A DNA stretch of 55,348 bases from Bacillota bacterium (GTDB lineage: Bacteria; Bacillota; Bacilli; Paenibacillales; Paenibacillaceae). The stretch spans positions 1 through 55,348 of the forward strand of contig JAEZCJ010000175.1 in assembly GCA_023433615.1 (NCBI GenBank), given 5' to 3'. Within the stretch, counting starts at the first letter, position 1. Every line of letters begins with the position of its first letter. Of this stretch, positions 41,189 to 48,928 are shown one piece after another. The position numbers and the translations under genes were made by a program. Under the pieces are notes generated by a model, which had not been told where the DNA came from, made no database searches, and worked only from the letters and a program-made list of their open reading frames with translations.

Positions 41189-42079
41189 TCAAAACAACTC
41201 CGGTTGTGCCATCCATTGTTCGATCTCTACAGTTCCTTGAACGCCCAGAAGTCTGTACAGGTACCTGTAGACTCGTCTGCATCGGGATAGATCAGGCAGG
41301 TCAAGAATCGTGCAGTATCCTGATAGGAAGGCAGCCGCAGACGGCTCATCAAGGGTATACTCGAGGCTAATGAAATCCAGCTCTCTGGGAGCTGCAGCGT
41401 AAGCTTCGACATCGACGATAGCCGAAATCATCCCATTCTCCGTCAGGAATTGCGAGGGGTCCAAGTCCACCAGAATCGGGCAGAAGCAGGTTGGTGCAGG
41501 AAGCGTGCTTAATACTTGCAGCATCTCGTTCAGCATTGCTGTAATTTGGGGCTCACCCCTGCAATCACGTACAACTAATTGCTCCATTGTCTCGGCAAGA
41601 TGTCGATGGAAGTACTCCCGCGGCTGTACGCTCGTCCTAGCTAGATTGCCGTATTCGTTATAACGCAGCGAGTGCACCTTCGCTAGCCAAACCCCCAATT
41701 GATGGAGCAACTCGCGGGATTGATGCTTGAAGGAATGCAACTGTACGCCGCTCATTTTCTCAACGACGAGATATTCCCTCCCCGCTACCTCTGCGCGCGA
41801 GATGATCTGAGGAACAGGAACACCAGGCACACTGCGAAGGACACGCGCATTCGCCTCGAATTGCGAGAGCGCGCGAGGATCGATACCGAACAGATTCAGA
41901 CAACCCCACCAGAATTCCCGACTGGGTTCTTCCGTTAATCTAGATCTGCGTACGACAACCTCGCTGCTTCGGGTCTTTACAAGCCATACATCGCTGGCAT
42001 GTTCGTCATAGCCCGGGTCAAGCTCATGCATGTGCAAGATTGGTTCCTGGAATAGTTGTTGAACTAAGCTTGCGGTCAT
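41189..42079 (-). CDS. Phosphotransferase/kinase-like protein (APH fold) with altered catalytic loop
   Basis: A 296-residue APH-like protein: VWLVKTRSSEVVVRRSRL (nucleotide-binding sheet and Lys), VPVPQIISRAEVAGREYLVVEKMSGVQL (hinge), ELLHQLGVWLAKVHSL, and ILVDLDPSQFLTENGMISAIVDVEAY where APH kinases have H-G-D-x-x-x-x-N and I-D-W. The catalytic His and Asn are replaced (L and Q) although both Asp are kept. It may be a weak kinase or a binding protein. RBS GAGGTG ahead of ATG 42079. Confidence 0.75.
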   Translation of the reverse strand: MTASLVQQLFQEPILHMHELDPGYDEHASDVWLVKTRSSEVVVRRSRLTEEPSREFWWGCLNLFGIDPRALSQFEANARVLRSVPGVPVPQIISRAEVAGREYLVVEKMSGVQLHSFKHQSRELLHQLGVWLAKVHSLRYNEYGNLARTSVQPREYFHRHLAETMEQLVVRDCRGEPQITAMLNEMLQVLSTLPAPTCFCPILVDLDPSQFLTENGMISAIVDVEAYAAAPRELDFISLEYTLDEPSAAAFLSGYCTILDLPDLSRCRRVYRYLYRLLGVQGTVEIEQWMAQPELF

Positions 42080-42106
42080 CGCTGCTGTCACCTCGTCAAG
42101 AACGAT

Positions 42107-42514
42107 TTAGAAATCGATATAGAACGGCTGCTTGTTCCGATCCAAGCAATACTCGATCCGCTGCCTGAAGTTCATGTAGTTCACCTTCTCCAGTCCTTCT
42201 TGGATAGGGAAATAGGCTACCTCCAAGCTTTCCTCAGAGGTGGTTAACCGGCCGCCGATCGGTCTGGCCAAGAACAAGGTGTTGCAGATGGACTGGTTGA
42301 CGTTCTGGAAGATGCCGCAGAAGCGAATGATTTCAATCTCTACCCCAGACTCCTCTCTCGTCTCGCGTATGGCTGCCTGCCATACCGATTCCCCTTCTTC
42401 CACTTGCCCGCCCGGCATCTCCCAGCCCCTCTCAGGTCCTCGGATGAGCAGGAGCTGGTTATCGTCCCGTATGACGATCGCAGCTGCAGATACAATATGT
42501 TTGGGTGGATTCAT
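42107..42514 (-). CDS. NUDIX hydrolase
   Basis: A 135-residue protein: HIVSAAAIVIRDDNQLLLIRGPERGWEMPGG and the Nudix box GQVEEGESVWQAAIRETREE followed by S-G-V. Start ATG 42514 behind GGAGG. The neighbouring gene at 42550 is another NUDIX protein on the same transcript. Likely housecleaning pyrophosphatase; substrate unknown. Confidence 0.88.
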   Translation of the reverse strand: MNPPKHIVSAAAIVIRDDNQLLLIRGPERGWEMPGGQVEEGESVWQAAIRETREESGVEIEIIRFCGIFQNVNQSICNTLFLARPIGGRLTTSEESLEVAYFPIQEGLEKVNYMNFRQRIEYCLDRNKQPFYIDF

Positions 42515-42549
42515 CGTGTTGCCTCCATCTATGTAATTAGTCGGTCTGC

Positions 42550-43098
42550 TCATATCGCATATTCGCTCGCGATTCTACAATGGTTAAGATATTCGTATCG
42601 AATTGTTGAATCGTTCTCTACCATAGGATTGAGCAACTCGGAGTAATGCCCCGCCAGATTCCCGTCTTGATAGATGAAGTGATGATTATAGCAAGCAGGC
42701 TCATACAGAATTTTCTCGAGGCAAGGAGGTATGTTGGTGGCAATCCCTTGGTTATCGGGATGCAGAATCCAATCGATGCTTTTCCAATCCAGTATTCCTT
42801 CATTCGTCTGAATCGGCGTAACATAAGCATAATCAGCTGGAACTTCCGCAAGATACGTATACATCCCGCCATACTTCAATCCGTCGACGTTCCAAGTAAT
42901 GAATCCTTTGAACGATAGATCGCAGCCCGTAATCCGCGTTTCCTCGTATAGTTCCCTGACGGCAGATGCTCTCGGATCTTCCCCTGGCTCGAGCTTGCCG
43001 CCTACGCCGTTCCATCGTCCCATCCAGCTGGGGTGCTCCCTATTGAGCAGCAGAATATGGCTTCCCCTGCGCACAAAACAGATATTATAGGTCAACAT
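42550..43098 (-). CDS. NUDIX hydrolase, MutT-like (8-oxo-dGTP diphosphatase type)
   Basis: A 182-residue protein: YNICFVRRGSHILLLNREHPSWMGRWNGVGGKLEPGEDPRASAVRELYEET (complete Nudix box with G-G-K-L-E-P-G-E). W-N-G-V-G-G-K is the signature of MutT/YtkD-like 8-oxo-dGTP hydrolases. It has an unusual extra C-terminal domain of about 60 residues (from about LHPDNQG) with several Tyr, His and Cys. RBS GGGACGAG is weak. Confidence 0.85.
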   Translation of the reverse strand: MLTYNICFVRRGSHILLLNREHPSWMGRWNGVGGKLEPGEDPRASAVRELYEETRITGCDLSFKGFITWNVDGLKYGGMYTYLAEVPADYAYVTPIQTNEGILDWKSIDWILHPDNQGIATNIPPCLEKILYEPACYNHHFIYQDGNLAGHYSELLNPMVENDSTIRYEYLNHCRIASEYAI

Positions 43099-43150
43099 TG
43101 CATCTCGTCCCGAATGATTGATCTCTGCACTGTACCTGCTATCAGTTCTC

Positions 43151-43774
43151 TCACTCCTCGCGCTTACGCAAAATCATCGATTGATAATCAGGAGAATGAC
43201 CTGGGGGTTGCGTAACTTTGAAGTGCGTAAGCTCAAAGTACTTCGAAACCTCTCCCTGTAAATCTTCATTGGTGTAGGAGGAAAAATATCGCTTCGGATT
43301 ATAGGCGTCCTCTCCCCAGATCCCCTCGCTGTTCTGCCCGCCGTATAAGCCGAGATAAAATAATCCGCCTGGCTTCATCACGCGACGAACACTGAGGAGT
43401 ACAGTCGGCAGACTCTTCTTAGGCACGTGAAGCAGCGCGTTCATGGACCATACCGCATCGAAGGAATTGCCATTCCCTTCGATATTATAGAAGTCCATCA
43501 CGCTTGCCTTAATTCCTCGATCGCGGCAGCAATTGATCATCTCTGCGCTGCTGTCAATGGCAAGGACATCGAACCCATTCGATTGCAGCCATTCGCTTTG
43601 CTGCCCCGCTCCCGCTCCCACGTCAAGCAATGATTCGCCGCTCGAGGGTTCGATGAAAGAACGGAACCATTGCAACTCTTCTAATTTCCATTGTTCCATC
43701 GAGGTTTTGTCTCTTAATCTTGCATTCGCATTATAGCTCTTCATGATCACGCTCTTAATTGCAGCGTCCTCCAA
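43151..43774 (-). CDS. Class I SAM-dependent methyltransferase
   Basis: A 207-residue protein: NARLRDKTSMEQWKLEELQWFRSFI, SLLDVGAGAGQQSEWLQSNGFDVLAIDSSAEMI (motif I and II), VMDFYNIEGNGNSFDAVWSMNALLHVPKKSLPTVLLSVRRVMKPGGLFYLGLYGG. Typical of Bacillota methyltransferases with N-terminal N-A-x-x-R-D. Start chosen as TTG 43774 (GGAGG, 9-base spacing); ATG 43744 is the alternative. Its promoter (43884-43912) is followed by a hairpin before the start. Confidence 0.86.
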   Translation of the reverse strand: MEDAAIKSVIMKSYNANARLRDKTSMEQWKLEELQWFRSFIEPSSGESLLDVGAGAGQQSEWLQSNGFDVLAIDSSAEMINCCRDRGIKASVMDFYNIEGNGNSFDAVWSMNALLHVPKKSLPTVLLSVRRVMKPGGLFYLGLYGGQNSEGIWGEDAYNPKRYFSSYTNEDLQGEVSKYFELTHFKVTQPPGHSPDYQSMILRKREE

Positions 43775-43823
43775 TGCAACACACCTCCGAACACGAATTA
43801 GCATCACTGCAGCGAAATAGCAA

Positions 43824-43858
43824 AACCCACCAGACGGTACGCAAACCAGTGGTGGGTT
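43824..43858 (-). terminator. Terminator or attenuator ahead of the methyltransferase gene
   Basis: AACCCACCA (43824-43832) pairs perfectly with TGGTGGGTT (43850-43858), 17-base interior; the minus strand continues TTTTGCTATTT. It is 50 bases ahead of the methyltransferase start and between that gene and its promoter. It may also end transcription of the upstream GNAT gene. Confidence 0.65.
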
Positions 43859-43883
43859 ATCGAATTGAACCTTAATACTGCCT

Positions 43884-43912
43884 ATAATACCATAATAAAC
43901 CAATGGTGTGAA
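43884..43912 (-). promoter_or_regulatory. Promoter ahead of the methyltransferase gene
   Basis: Minus strand TTCACA and TATTAT are separated by exactly 17 bases, about 110 bases ahead of the TTG start. It begins just after the stop codon of the GNAT gene at 43934. Confidence 0.65.
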
Positions 43913-43933
43913 GAACGTTTGTTTGGTTCAGCG

Positions 43934-44362
43934 CTATACGATTTTACCGTTGTGCTTCACACCGAACATGCCCTCGAGGCCGTCATGATTGTTCAACCCA
44001 TACTTGCGGTAGAACGGTTCTTTACCGTTAGCCGCGAACAAAGCGATAAAGGCTTTCTCAGGTGCCCGTTGCTCTAAAATTTCGACTAACCGGTCCATCA
44101 TTCGGCCGCCGACGCCTCGGCTCTGATAGTCCGGAATAACCGCAATGTCCTGGATGTAGAAGTAGATTCGGCCATCTCCGACCACACGCCCCATGCCGAT
44201 AACGCGCTGGTGATGTACAGCTACTACGCCGAACAAGGAATTCTCGATCGATTCCGCAGCTACATCGAAGTTGATATAATCCTCCCAACCGACCGCTCTG
44301 CATATCGCATGATATTCCTCGAGAGTCGGCAGCCGGTCGATCACTTCATACTCGTCACGCAT
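43934..44362 (-). CDS. GNAT family N-acetyltransferase
   Basis: A 142-residue minimal GNAT: YHAICRAVGWEDYINFDVAA, VIGMGRVVGDGRIYFYIQDIAVIPDYQSRGVGGRMMDRLVEIL (motif A, Q-S-R-G-V-G) and FIALFAANGKEPFYRKYGLNNHDGLEGMF (motif B). Start ATG 44362 behind GGGAGGCGGAG, overlapping the tautomerase stop by 8 bases. Similar to Bacillus YitH-type enzymes. Confidence 0.87.
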   Translation of the reverse strand: MRDEYEVIDRLPTLEEYHAICRAVGWEDYINFDVAAESIENSLFGVVAVHHQRVIGMGRVVGDGRIYFYIQDIAVIPDYQSRGVGGRMMDRLVEILEQRAPEKAFIALFAANGKEPFYRKYGLNNHDGLEGMFGVKHNGKIV

Positions 44363-44582
44363 CTGACTCCGCCTCCCGCTCACGCTGCATCGATCGCTTA
44401 TAATCGTCCGTAAGCATTCCGGCATAACCCCAATTCTCATCTTCGATTTCTTGGATGACGATGTGCGTATGTTCAGGCTTCTTTCCCAATACGTTGACTA
44501 GCGTTTCCGTGAACGCTTTGACAATGGCTTCTTTCTGCTCGCGAGTCGCGCCTTTCGTAATTTGCAGATTAATATAGGGCAT
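44355..44582 (-). CDS. 4-Oxalocrotonate tautomerase family protein
   Basis: A 75-residue protein: MPYINLQITKGATREQKEAI (Pro1 is the catalytic base after Met removal; Arg present at the R-E-Q position), VKAFTETLVNVLGKKPEHTHIVIQEI and DENWGYAGML. Length and pattern fit 4-OT/YwhB-like tautomerases. RBS GAGGTG. Its end overlaps the GNAT gene start. Possible role is removal of reactive enols or halogenated compounds. Confidence 0.88.
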   Translation of the reverse strand: MPYINLQITKGATREQKEAIVKAFTETLVNVLGKKPEHTHIVIQEIEDENWGYAGMLTDDYKRSMQREREAESDA

Positions 44583-44587
44583 CCAAT

Positions 44588-44860
44588 TCACCTCATCTCT
44601 GTTATGATCTCGACTACCGACATTACTTGTGCGACGATGAACGACATTACGCCTACAAGCACGAACCAACGGATCAACAACCTTATTTTCCTCGGAAAAT
44701 GTTCGATCCTCTTCGGCACTTGATGACCGTTCACGATATCATAATGCTTAATCACGTCATTGAACGCGGTACGATGGTCACAATCTTCAAGCGGCCGCGA
44801 AGGTTCCGAGTAATGCAGGCTAGGATCCTCGAACGGGTTGTATTTATCACCTTGCTTCAT
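44588..44860 (-). CDS. Small single-pass membrane protein
   Basis: A 90-residue protein with an acidic and aromatic cytoplasmic N-terminus (KYNPFEDPSLHYSEP, then FNDVIKHYDIVNGHQVPKRI) and one helix near the C-terminus (LIRWFVLVGVMSFIVAQVMSV). RBS AGGGGGAGAG. Unknown family, but the orientation suggests the N-terminus faces the cytosol. Gap to the tautomerase is 5 bases. Confidence 0.6.
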   Translation of the reverse strand: MKQGDKYNPFEDPSLHYSEPSRPLEDCDHRTAFNDVIKHYDIVNGHQVPKRIEHFPRKIRLLIRWFVLVGVMSFIVAQVMSVVEIITEMR

Positions 44861-44899
44861 GACTCTCCCCCTTCAGCTGCCGACCATAGTCGAATTAGC

Positions 44900-45310
44900 T
44901 TAAGCGATATGTTCCGTGGCTTGAATCCATCTGTTAATGACCTGAGTGAGATCGCGCTTCATTCCGATTACGTCGTCCATCGATCTGAACGTGATGGTTG
45001 CCCGGTCGCCTGATACCCACTTCAATCGTCTCGTGTCATCCTCGAACAATGGACCGTTATTGGCGTATGGCGTAACTTGGGATCCGCAATGGAAGATGAG
45101 CATGAAGCGGTCATGTCCATGGAGATTAAAGGTAATTCGATCCGCGTCGTTCACGCAGAAGCTAGGTGCCTTCCACTTGATCTTCTCGGTTAGTTGAGCG
45201 TTGGCCTCTAGGATGATGCTTCGAACTGCTTCAATTTCGGCCTTCAACGGATGCTCGAGTGCTTCAAGGAATGTCGCCACTTGCTCCTGTCCTGTTCGTC
45301 TTGCCGGCAT
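44900..45310 (-). CDS. DUF1801 (YdhG-like) domain protein
   Basis: A 136-residue protein: FLEALEHPLKAEIEAVRSIILEANAQLTEKIKWKAPSF (the family E-K-I-K-W-K-x-P-S-F motif), then ITFNLHGHDRFMLIFHCGSQVTPY and RATITFRSMDDVIGMKRDL. DUF1801 is related to iron-chaperone Fra/YdhG-type domains; no activity is proven. RBS GGGGGAG. Single-domain, full length. Confidence 0.87.
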   Translation of the reverse strand: MPARRTGQEQVATFLEALEHPLKAEIEAVRSIILEANAQLTEKIKWKAPSFCVNDADRITFNLHGHDRFMLIFHCGSQVTPYANNGPLFEDDTRRLKWVSGDRATITFRSMDDVIGMKRDLTQVINRWIQATEHIA

Positions 45311-45324
45311 TGCATTCTCTCCCC

Positions 45325-45714
45325 CTATCCGCCGAACATCAGATCGACGATTGAACCTGATGCACCGCTCTTCTTCCCTGCAAGGATATCTGGATTAAAC
45401 ACTTCCACGGACCCGCAATGGAGACAACTAACGAACAAATAGTGATTGTGCTGAACGTCCAATAGTTTACTGAGGCCTGTCCCGGTCATGGCTACTTCCT
45501 TGACCTCACATTCCCTATTCGAGCATCTCGCGCACCGGAATTTTTCTATGATTAGCTGATCGATGCTCGCTGCGCCGTCATGTTCATGCTCGATGTCATC
45601 GGTCTCATCGAACCGCGGGTTCCCATCACGGTCAAGCAGCACCTCATGTCTGCAATTGGGGCAAATCTCATCGATAATTTCAACTGTCTCTGTGCACCAC
45701 GGACATTCTAGCAT
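45325..45714 (-). CDS. Zinc-ribbon nucleic-acid-binding-like protein (DUF2082-type)
   Basis: A 129-residue protein with two zinc sites: an N-terminal MLECPWCTETVEIIDEICPNC ribbon-like (C-x2-C...C-x2-C), and a second domain IEKFRCARCSNRECEVKEVAM, TGLSKLLDVQHNHYLFVSCLHCGSVEVFN, ending DLMFGG. The second part matches DUF2082 (small Zn-ribbon proteins annotated as nucleic-acid-binding). Its N-terminal addition is extra. RBS AGGTCG is weak. Confidence 0.78.
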   Translation of the reverse strand: MLECPWCTETVEIIDEICPNCRHEVLLDRDGNPRFDETDDIEHEHDGAASIDQLIIEKFRCARCSNRECEVKEVAMTGTGLSKLLDVQHNHYLFVSCLHCGSVEVFNPDILAGKKSGASGSIVDLMFGG

Positions 45715-45730
45715 TCGTTATCGACCTCGC

Positions 45731-46252
45731 TCATAACAAGTATTCTCTTACTTCTTGCCAGCTGTTCACGCGAACATATCCGGTTTCATGAATGTTATGA
45801 GGGGCTGTGAATAGTATTCCTTGTCCCCGGAACCGCCGAAAATGCCTCGAGTTGTCATCGATTAGGTAGTCGGCATTGATGATGCTTTTGTCTCCGCAGA
45901 ACACATAATTGTGTTCATGTATGTACGGAAAATGGTTCTTCAGCCACTCGAACTTGGCTTGAAATGAAGATGGATGCTCCATCGCTGCTGTCGTGATGAA
46001 GATCTCATAATGTTCGCTGAGTTCGCGAATCACGTCCTGGCTCCCTGCAATTACATCCAAGTCACCGAAGAAGTCGGGAGCATCCGCGATCTTCATTATC
46101 GCTTCCGCTAGTTCGGGACGGATCTCCCGGAGCCTGGTTCCCATAACGTCGGCGGTCGATAACGTTTCATTGAATGTGCGGTTGAATACTGCTAAGTGCT
46201 TCGTATGATAATCGGCGATTACCTCATCCATGTCAATGGCAATTCGTTTCAT
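45731..46252 (-). CDS. 5'(3')-deoxyribonucleotidase-like HAD protein
   Basis: A 173-residue protein: MKRIAIDMDEVIADYHTKHL (D-M-D motif I), IREIRPELAEAIMKIADAPDFFGDLDVI-like region, IFITTAAMEHPSSFQAKFEWLKNHFPY (T-T-A motif II with K), FCGDKSIINADYLIDDNSRHFRRF (D-D motif). This is the NT5C family of HAD enzymes (mammalian dNT1-like, YorS-type). It removes phosphate from deoxynucleoside monophosphates. Start ATG 46252 behind GAGGTG; a longer start is possible. Confidence 0.86.
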   Translation of the reverse strand: MKRIAIDMDEVIADYHTKHLAVFNRTFNETLSTADVMGTRLREIRPELAEAIMKIADAPDFFGDLDVIAGSQDVIRELSEHYEIFITTAAMEHPSSFQAKFEWLKNHFPYIHEHNYVFCGDKSIINADYLIDDNSRHFRRFRGQGILFTAPHNIHETGYVRVNSWQEVREYLL

Positions 46253-46304
46253 TCTCTTCACCTCGTTCGAATCAATTGGTGTCTCTAGCAAACCATCGGC
46301 GACG

Positions 46305-46670
46305 TCAGTCAAAGTACAGGCAAACGTGAAGAACTATGCCGATTACGAATACAATAGATAATACTTTATGGATCGTTTGCCTAGTATCGAATAATAATAA
46401 CTGAAGGATCGCTCGGACTACCCAGAATAGTCCCATGCCGATGATTAGAGCATGACCAAGACCGGTTGAGCGGATATCACTTGCATAAAAGTTGAAACAA
46501 TACGCGACAAGCAAGAACATGAAGGTCAAGCAAAGATTAAGCGTCTGAACTACCGCTCTATTGGTCGGTGACAGGTTCATGAGCTGCTCCTTCCATTCTA
46601 ACAACCTCCAGAAGAACAGATGGAACACGCCAAACAACAAATAATAGAGAGCTATTATCTTTATTAGCAA
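46305..46670 (-). CDS. Integral membrane protein, unknown family
   Basis: A 121-residue protein with four hydrophobic helices (LYYLLFGVFHLFFWRLLEW, LCLTFMFLLVAYCFNFY, HALIIGMGLFWVVRAILQLLLF, VLSIVFVIGIVLHVCLYF). The layout is typical of small DUF-type membrane proteins. The start is TTG at 46670, with GGGGAG 11 bases earlier. No clear family. Confidence 0.62.
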   Translation of the reverse strand: MLIKIIALYYLLFGVFHLFFWRLLEWKEQLMNLSPTNRAVVQTLNLCLTFMFLLVAYCFNFYASDIRSTGLGHALIIGMGLFWVVRAILQLLLFDTRQTIHKVLSIVFVIGIVLHVCLYFD

Positions 46671-46711
46671 GCAAGCATCATCTCCCCATTATTCTAGCAT
46701 ACCTAACCGTA

Positions 46712-47182
46712 TTATCTTCGCTTTACGGGGCAGTATATAATGACTTCGCTATTTTCGCCGTCTTTCTGCTCGTCGTACGCTTCATAATAATACGAAACGT
46801 CGTCGTACATGTATCCATTCTCATATAACCATGTTGTTGTATAGTCATATGCACTTGCTGTTCTGCTTCTCGGGCCAATATAATGAGTCTTCGCATAAAC
46901 TCTAGGCAATAATTGAATATGTATCATTCCGTGTGGAAGGCGGGTCAACGGTTCAACCTCGTAGCAACAGTAAAAATCAAGCAACCCGCTATTCCCTTTA
47001 TAATTGGGTGGTGTAATTCCGTACGTCATATTGGGTCTCGCGATATTCGCGATCTCGCTGCGTCTTCTGGCTAATTCCGCGAACGCATCGCTGACTCCTT
47101 GACCAAGCTCCGACATAAATCCATTTGCACGAACGCCTACATAGGTAGTAATCGTTGAAGTTTCTATGATTTCAACTTTCAT
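46712..47182 (-). CDS. GyrI-like/AraC effector-binding-domain protein
   Basis: A 156-residue protein with the GyrI-like pattern: MKVEIIETSTITTYVGVRANGF, AFAELARRRSEIANI, TYGITPPNY, GLLDFYCCYEVEPLTRLPHGMIHIQLLPRVYAKTHYIGPRS, TTTWLYENGYMYDDVSYYYEAYDEQ and EVIIYCPVKRR. These stand-alone domains bind small molecules or act as hydrolases of cyclopropene-like ligands. RBS AGAAGGGGG. The start codon overlaps the stop of a VOC remnant. Confidence 0.82.
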   Translation of the reverse strand: MKVEIIETSTITTYVGVRANGFMSELGQGVSDAFAELARRRSEIANIARPNMTYGITPPNYKGNSGLLDFYCCYEVEPLTRLPHGMIHIQLLPRVYAKTHYIGPRSRTASAYDYTTTWLYENGYMYDDVSYYYEAYDEQKDGENSEVIIYCPVKRR

Positions 47183-47256
47183 CGTATAACCCCCTTCTTC
47201 TGAACAACCACAACGATGCCGACATTGTCCATTCTTTGTACTTTGTTATTTGCCAT
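47179..47256 (-). pseudogene. 5' remnant of a VOC/glyoxalase gene
   Basis: From an ATG at 47256 (RBS TTGGAGATGATTTG) the frame reads MANNKVQRMDNVGIVV, which is the very typical beginning of a VOC/glyoxalase gene, and then changes to VVQKKGVIR and stops at the start of the GyrI-like gene. Only about 16 codons of the original gene remain; the junction is at the RBS of the next gene, as expected for a deletion. Its start codon overlaps the stop of the GNAT gene (TGATG). Confidence 0.65.
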
Positions 47257-47690
47257 CAAATCATCTCCAACTGCCTATCAAGCCTCATATAAATGCTTCG
47301 TTCATTGAATCCAAGCGACTTCCAGAATTCAAATCCTCGCTTGTTCGCACTCAACACCTCGAGGTCAATGCAATCACACTCCAAGTGACTTGCTAATAAT
47401 TTGAAGGCGTATTTACCCATTCCTTGTCTCCTAGCGTCCCTACAAATAAAAAATTGCCGTAAATACAGCGGAGATCTATGATGATTAACCAGAGCGTAGC
47501 CTTTGATCTGCTCACCTTCTCTAAACCAATAAGCCTTGTAGTCTGTATTTAAGAATCCTCGCATTCGTTCCTTCAGTTCTTCGCGACTCATTGGGTTGTC
47601 ATGCTGCTCATCTTCTATGAGTTGTTGATTCAGCTCTGCAAGCATATCCAGATCGTTATCCGAACAACGTGCGATGTATAATGCGTTCAT
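47256..47690 (-). CDS. GNAT family N-acetyltransferase
   Basis: A 144-residue GNAT: IARCSDNDLDMLAELNQQLIEDEQHDNPMS, IKGYALVNHHRSPLYLRQFFICRDARRQGMGKYAFKLL (motif A, R-R-Q-G-M-G), CIDLEVLSANKRGFEFWKSLGFNERSIYMRL (motif B). Common type of Bacillota GNAT. Its stop codon overlaps the start of a decayed VOC gene by one base, which suggests they were once an operon. Confidence 0.87.
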   Translation of the reverse strand: MNALYIARCSDNDLDMLAELNQQLIEDEQHDNPMSREELKERMRGFLNTDYKAYWFREGEQIKGYALVNHHRSPLYLRQFFICRDARRQGMGKYAFKLLASHLECDCIDLEVLSANKRGFEFWKSLGFNERSIYMRLDRQLEMI

Positions 47691-47709
47691 CCGATCACCT
47701 CATGAGTTC

Positions 47710-48249
47710 TTACGCCTTCGCGTATTTGTCTATTAATGCCTCATCCCAGATCTGTACTTCGACGTATCTTTCAGGTCCCTTCTCGCCATTGCAATTCCAT
47801 TCTTGCGGCAATCCGAATTCATCAATGACTTGGATGATTTCCCGCTTCGTGTAAATCTGCTTCCGATAAGGCCGGTCGTCTTCATATCGCATGGTTGGGA
47901 ACAGGTCCCCGTACGAAAAGCTTATCGAATCCTCTGTAAACTCATCCCAATCAATCGCTATACAGGCTGGATTTTTGTACCACGTATTTAGCCAATCACA
48001 TTTCTCAAGGGTCATATAATGCGGATAACTATTCTGCGGTCTGCCGCCTTTGCTGATAAAGAGATCTCTTGCCTTCTTCTCCAATTCCCTTCGAATCATT
48101 AGATAATCTGTTTGCCGCTTACTTGCGAAGGCTACTCCTTCACGTTTAATTGCTTCGGATACTTTCGCTGCTTCTTCGGCTGTCAGACTTGATAAATTCC
48201 GAAATGGCCCTCGCGCCACGTCATAGTAATGATATAGAAATATTGTCAT
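47710..48249 (-). CDS. Hypothetical protein, 179 residues
   Basis: A soluble protein beginning MTIFLYHYYDVARGPFRNLS, then SLTAEEAAKVSEAIKREGVAFASKRQTDYLMIRRELEKKAR, PHYMTLEKCDWLNTWYKNPACIAIDWDEFTEDSISFSYGDLFPTMR and ends QEWNCNGEKGPERYVEVQIWDE. I recognise this type as a conserved hypothetical of Bacilli but cannot assign a domain. RBS AGGAAG. No membrane segment. Confidence 0.65.
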   Translation of the reverse strand: MTIFLYHYYDVARGPFRNLSSLTAEEAAKVSEAIKREGVAFASKRQTDYLMIRRELEKKARDLFISKGGRPQNSYPHYMTLEKCDWLNTWYKNPACIAIDWDEFTEDSISFSYGDLFPTMRYEDDRPYRKQIYTKREIIQVIDEFGLPQEWNCNGEKGPERYVEVQIWDEALIDKYAKA

Positions 48250-48346
48250 CTTCTTCCTATCCTTATTGTTTGATTACTTCCGAAATTGTGATTTGTCTGG
48301 ATTTTTATCGCATTTAAAGTTCCGTTCGTTGAGAGAATTATGGAGT
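48250..48346. other. Short intergenic gap
   Basis: Nothing recognisable: no clear promoter, hairpin with T-run, or coding-like frame in this A+T-rich stretch. Confidence 0.3.
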
Positions 48347-48886
48347 CTATAAACCTTGGTTATGCCTTGTTTGATGTGCAAGCCGATACAGTTCAGCGAT
48401 ATCATCTCTGCCTATCTCTCTGAATCTTGCAATCGCCTCATCAATTTCGACAATCTCAACAGCGATTACTTGTTCGCCACCTGCTGGATTCAACGGTTTG
48501 CCCACTAGTTTCACTTCCCCGTATCCCACAATTCTAATGAAATTGGGATGTGGGATGTGAGGTTTATATGGTTTGTCAGCAGCAGATTCGCATTCAAAAA
48601 AACCGAATACGTTATAAATCATTAATTCAGCCCCAAGCTCTTCCATTACTTCACGTTCTAATGCTTCTAAATAGACCTCTCCAGCTTCTAATGTTCCGCC
48701 AGGAAGTTCCCACATTCCATTATCGATTTGGAAAATGACATACTTCTCTTCTACGTAAGGAATGATACTTACATTACTTACTAGTCGCTCATCAAAATCT
48801 ACGGACAATTTAAATTTGGCTCTTATGATTCCCCAATCTATTTCATCCGATAATGCAGGATATTCCGAATATGAGCGTGTATCCAT
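48347..48886 (-). CDS. NUDIX hydrolase
   Basis: A 179-residue protein: DERLVSNVSIIPYVEEKYVIFQIDNGMWELPGG and the Nudix box GTLEAGEVYLEALEREVMEE, then L-G-A-E. It has an N-terminal extension (RSYSEYPALSDEIDWGIIRAKFKL) of about 35 residues seen in some Bacilli NUDIX proteins. RBS GGAAGG. Substrate unknown. Confidence 0.87.
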   Translation of the reverse strand: MDTRSYSEYPALSDEIDWGIIRAKFKLSVDFDERLVSNVSIIPYVEEKYVIFQIDNGMWELPGGTLEAGEVYLEALEREVMEELGAELMIYNVFGFFECESAADKPYKPHIPHPNFIRIVGYGEVKLVGKPLNPAGGEQVIAVEIVEIDEAIARFREIGRDDIAELYRLAHQTRHNQGL

Positions 48887-48928
48887 GATCGCAATTCCTT
48901 CCGTTGATTTTACTAATAGCAGCTTCTC

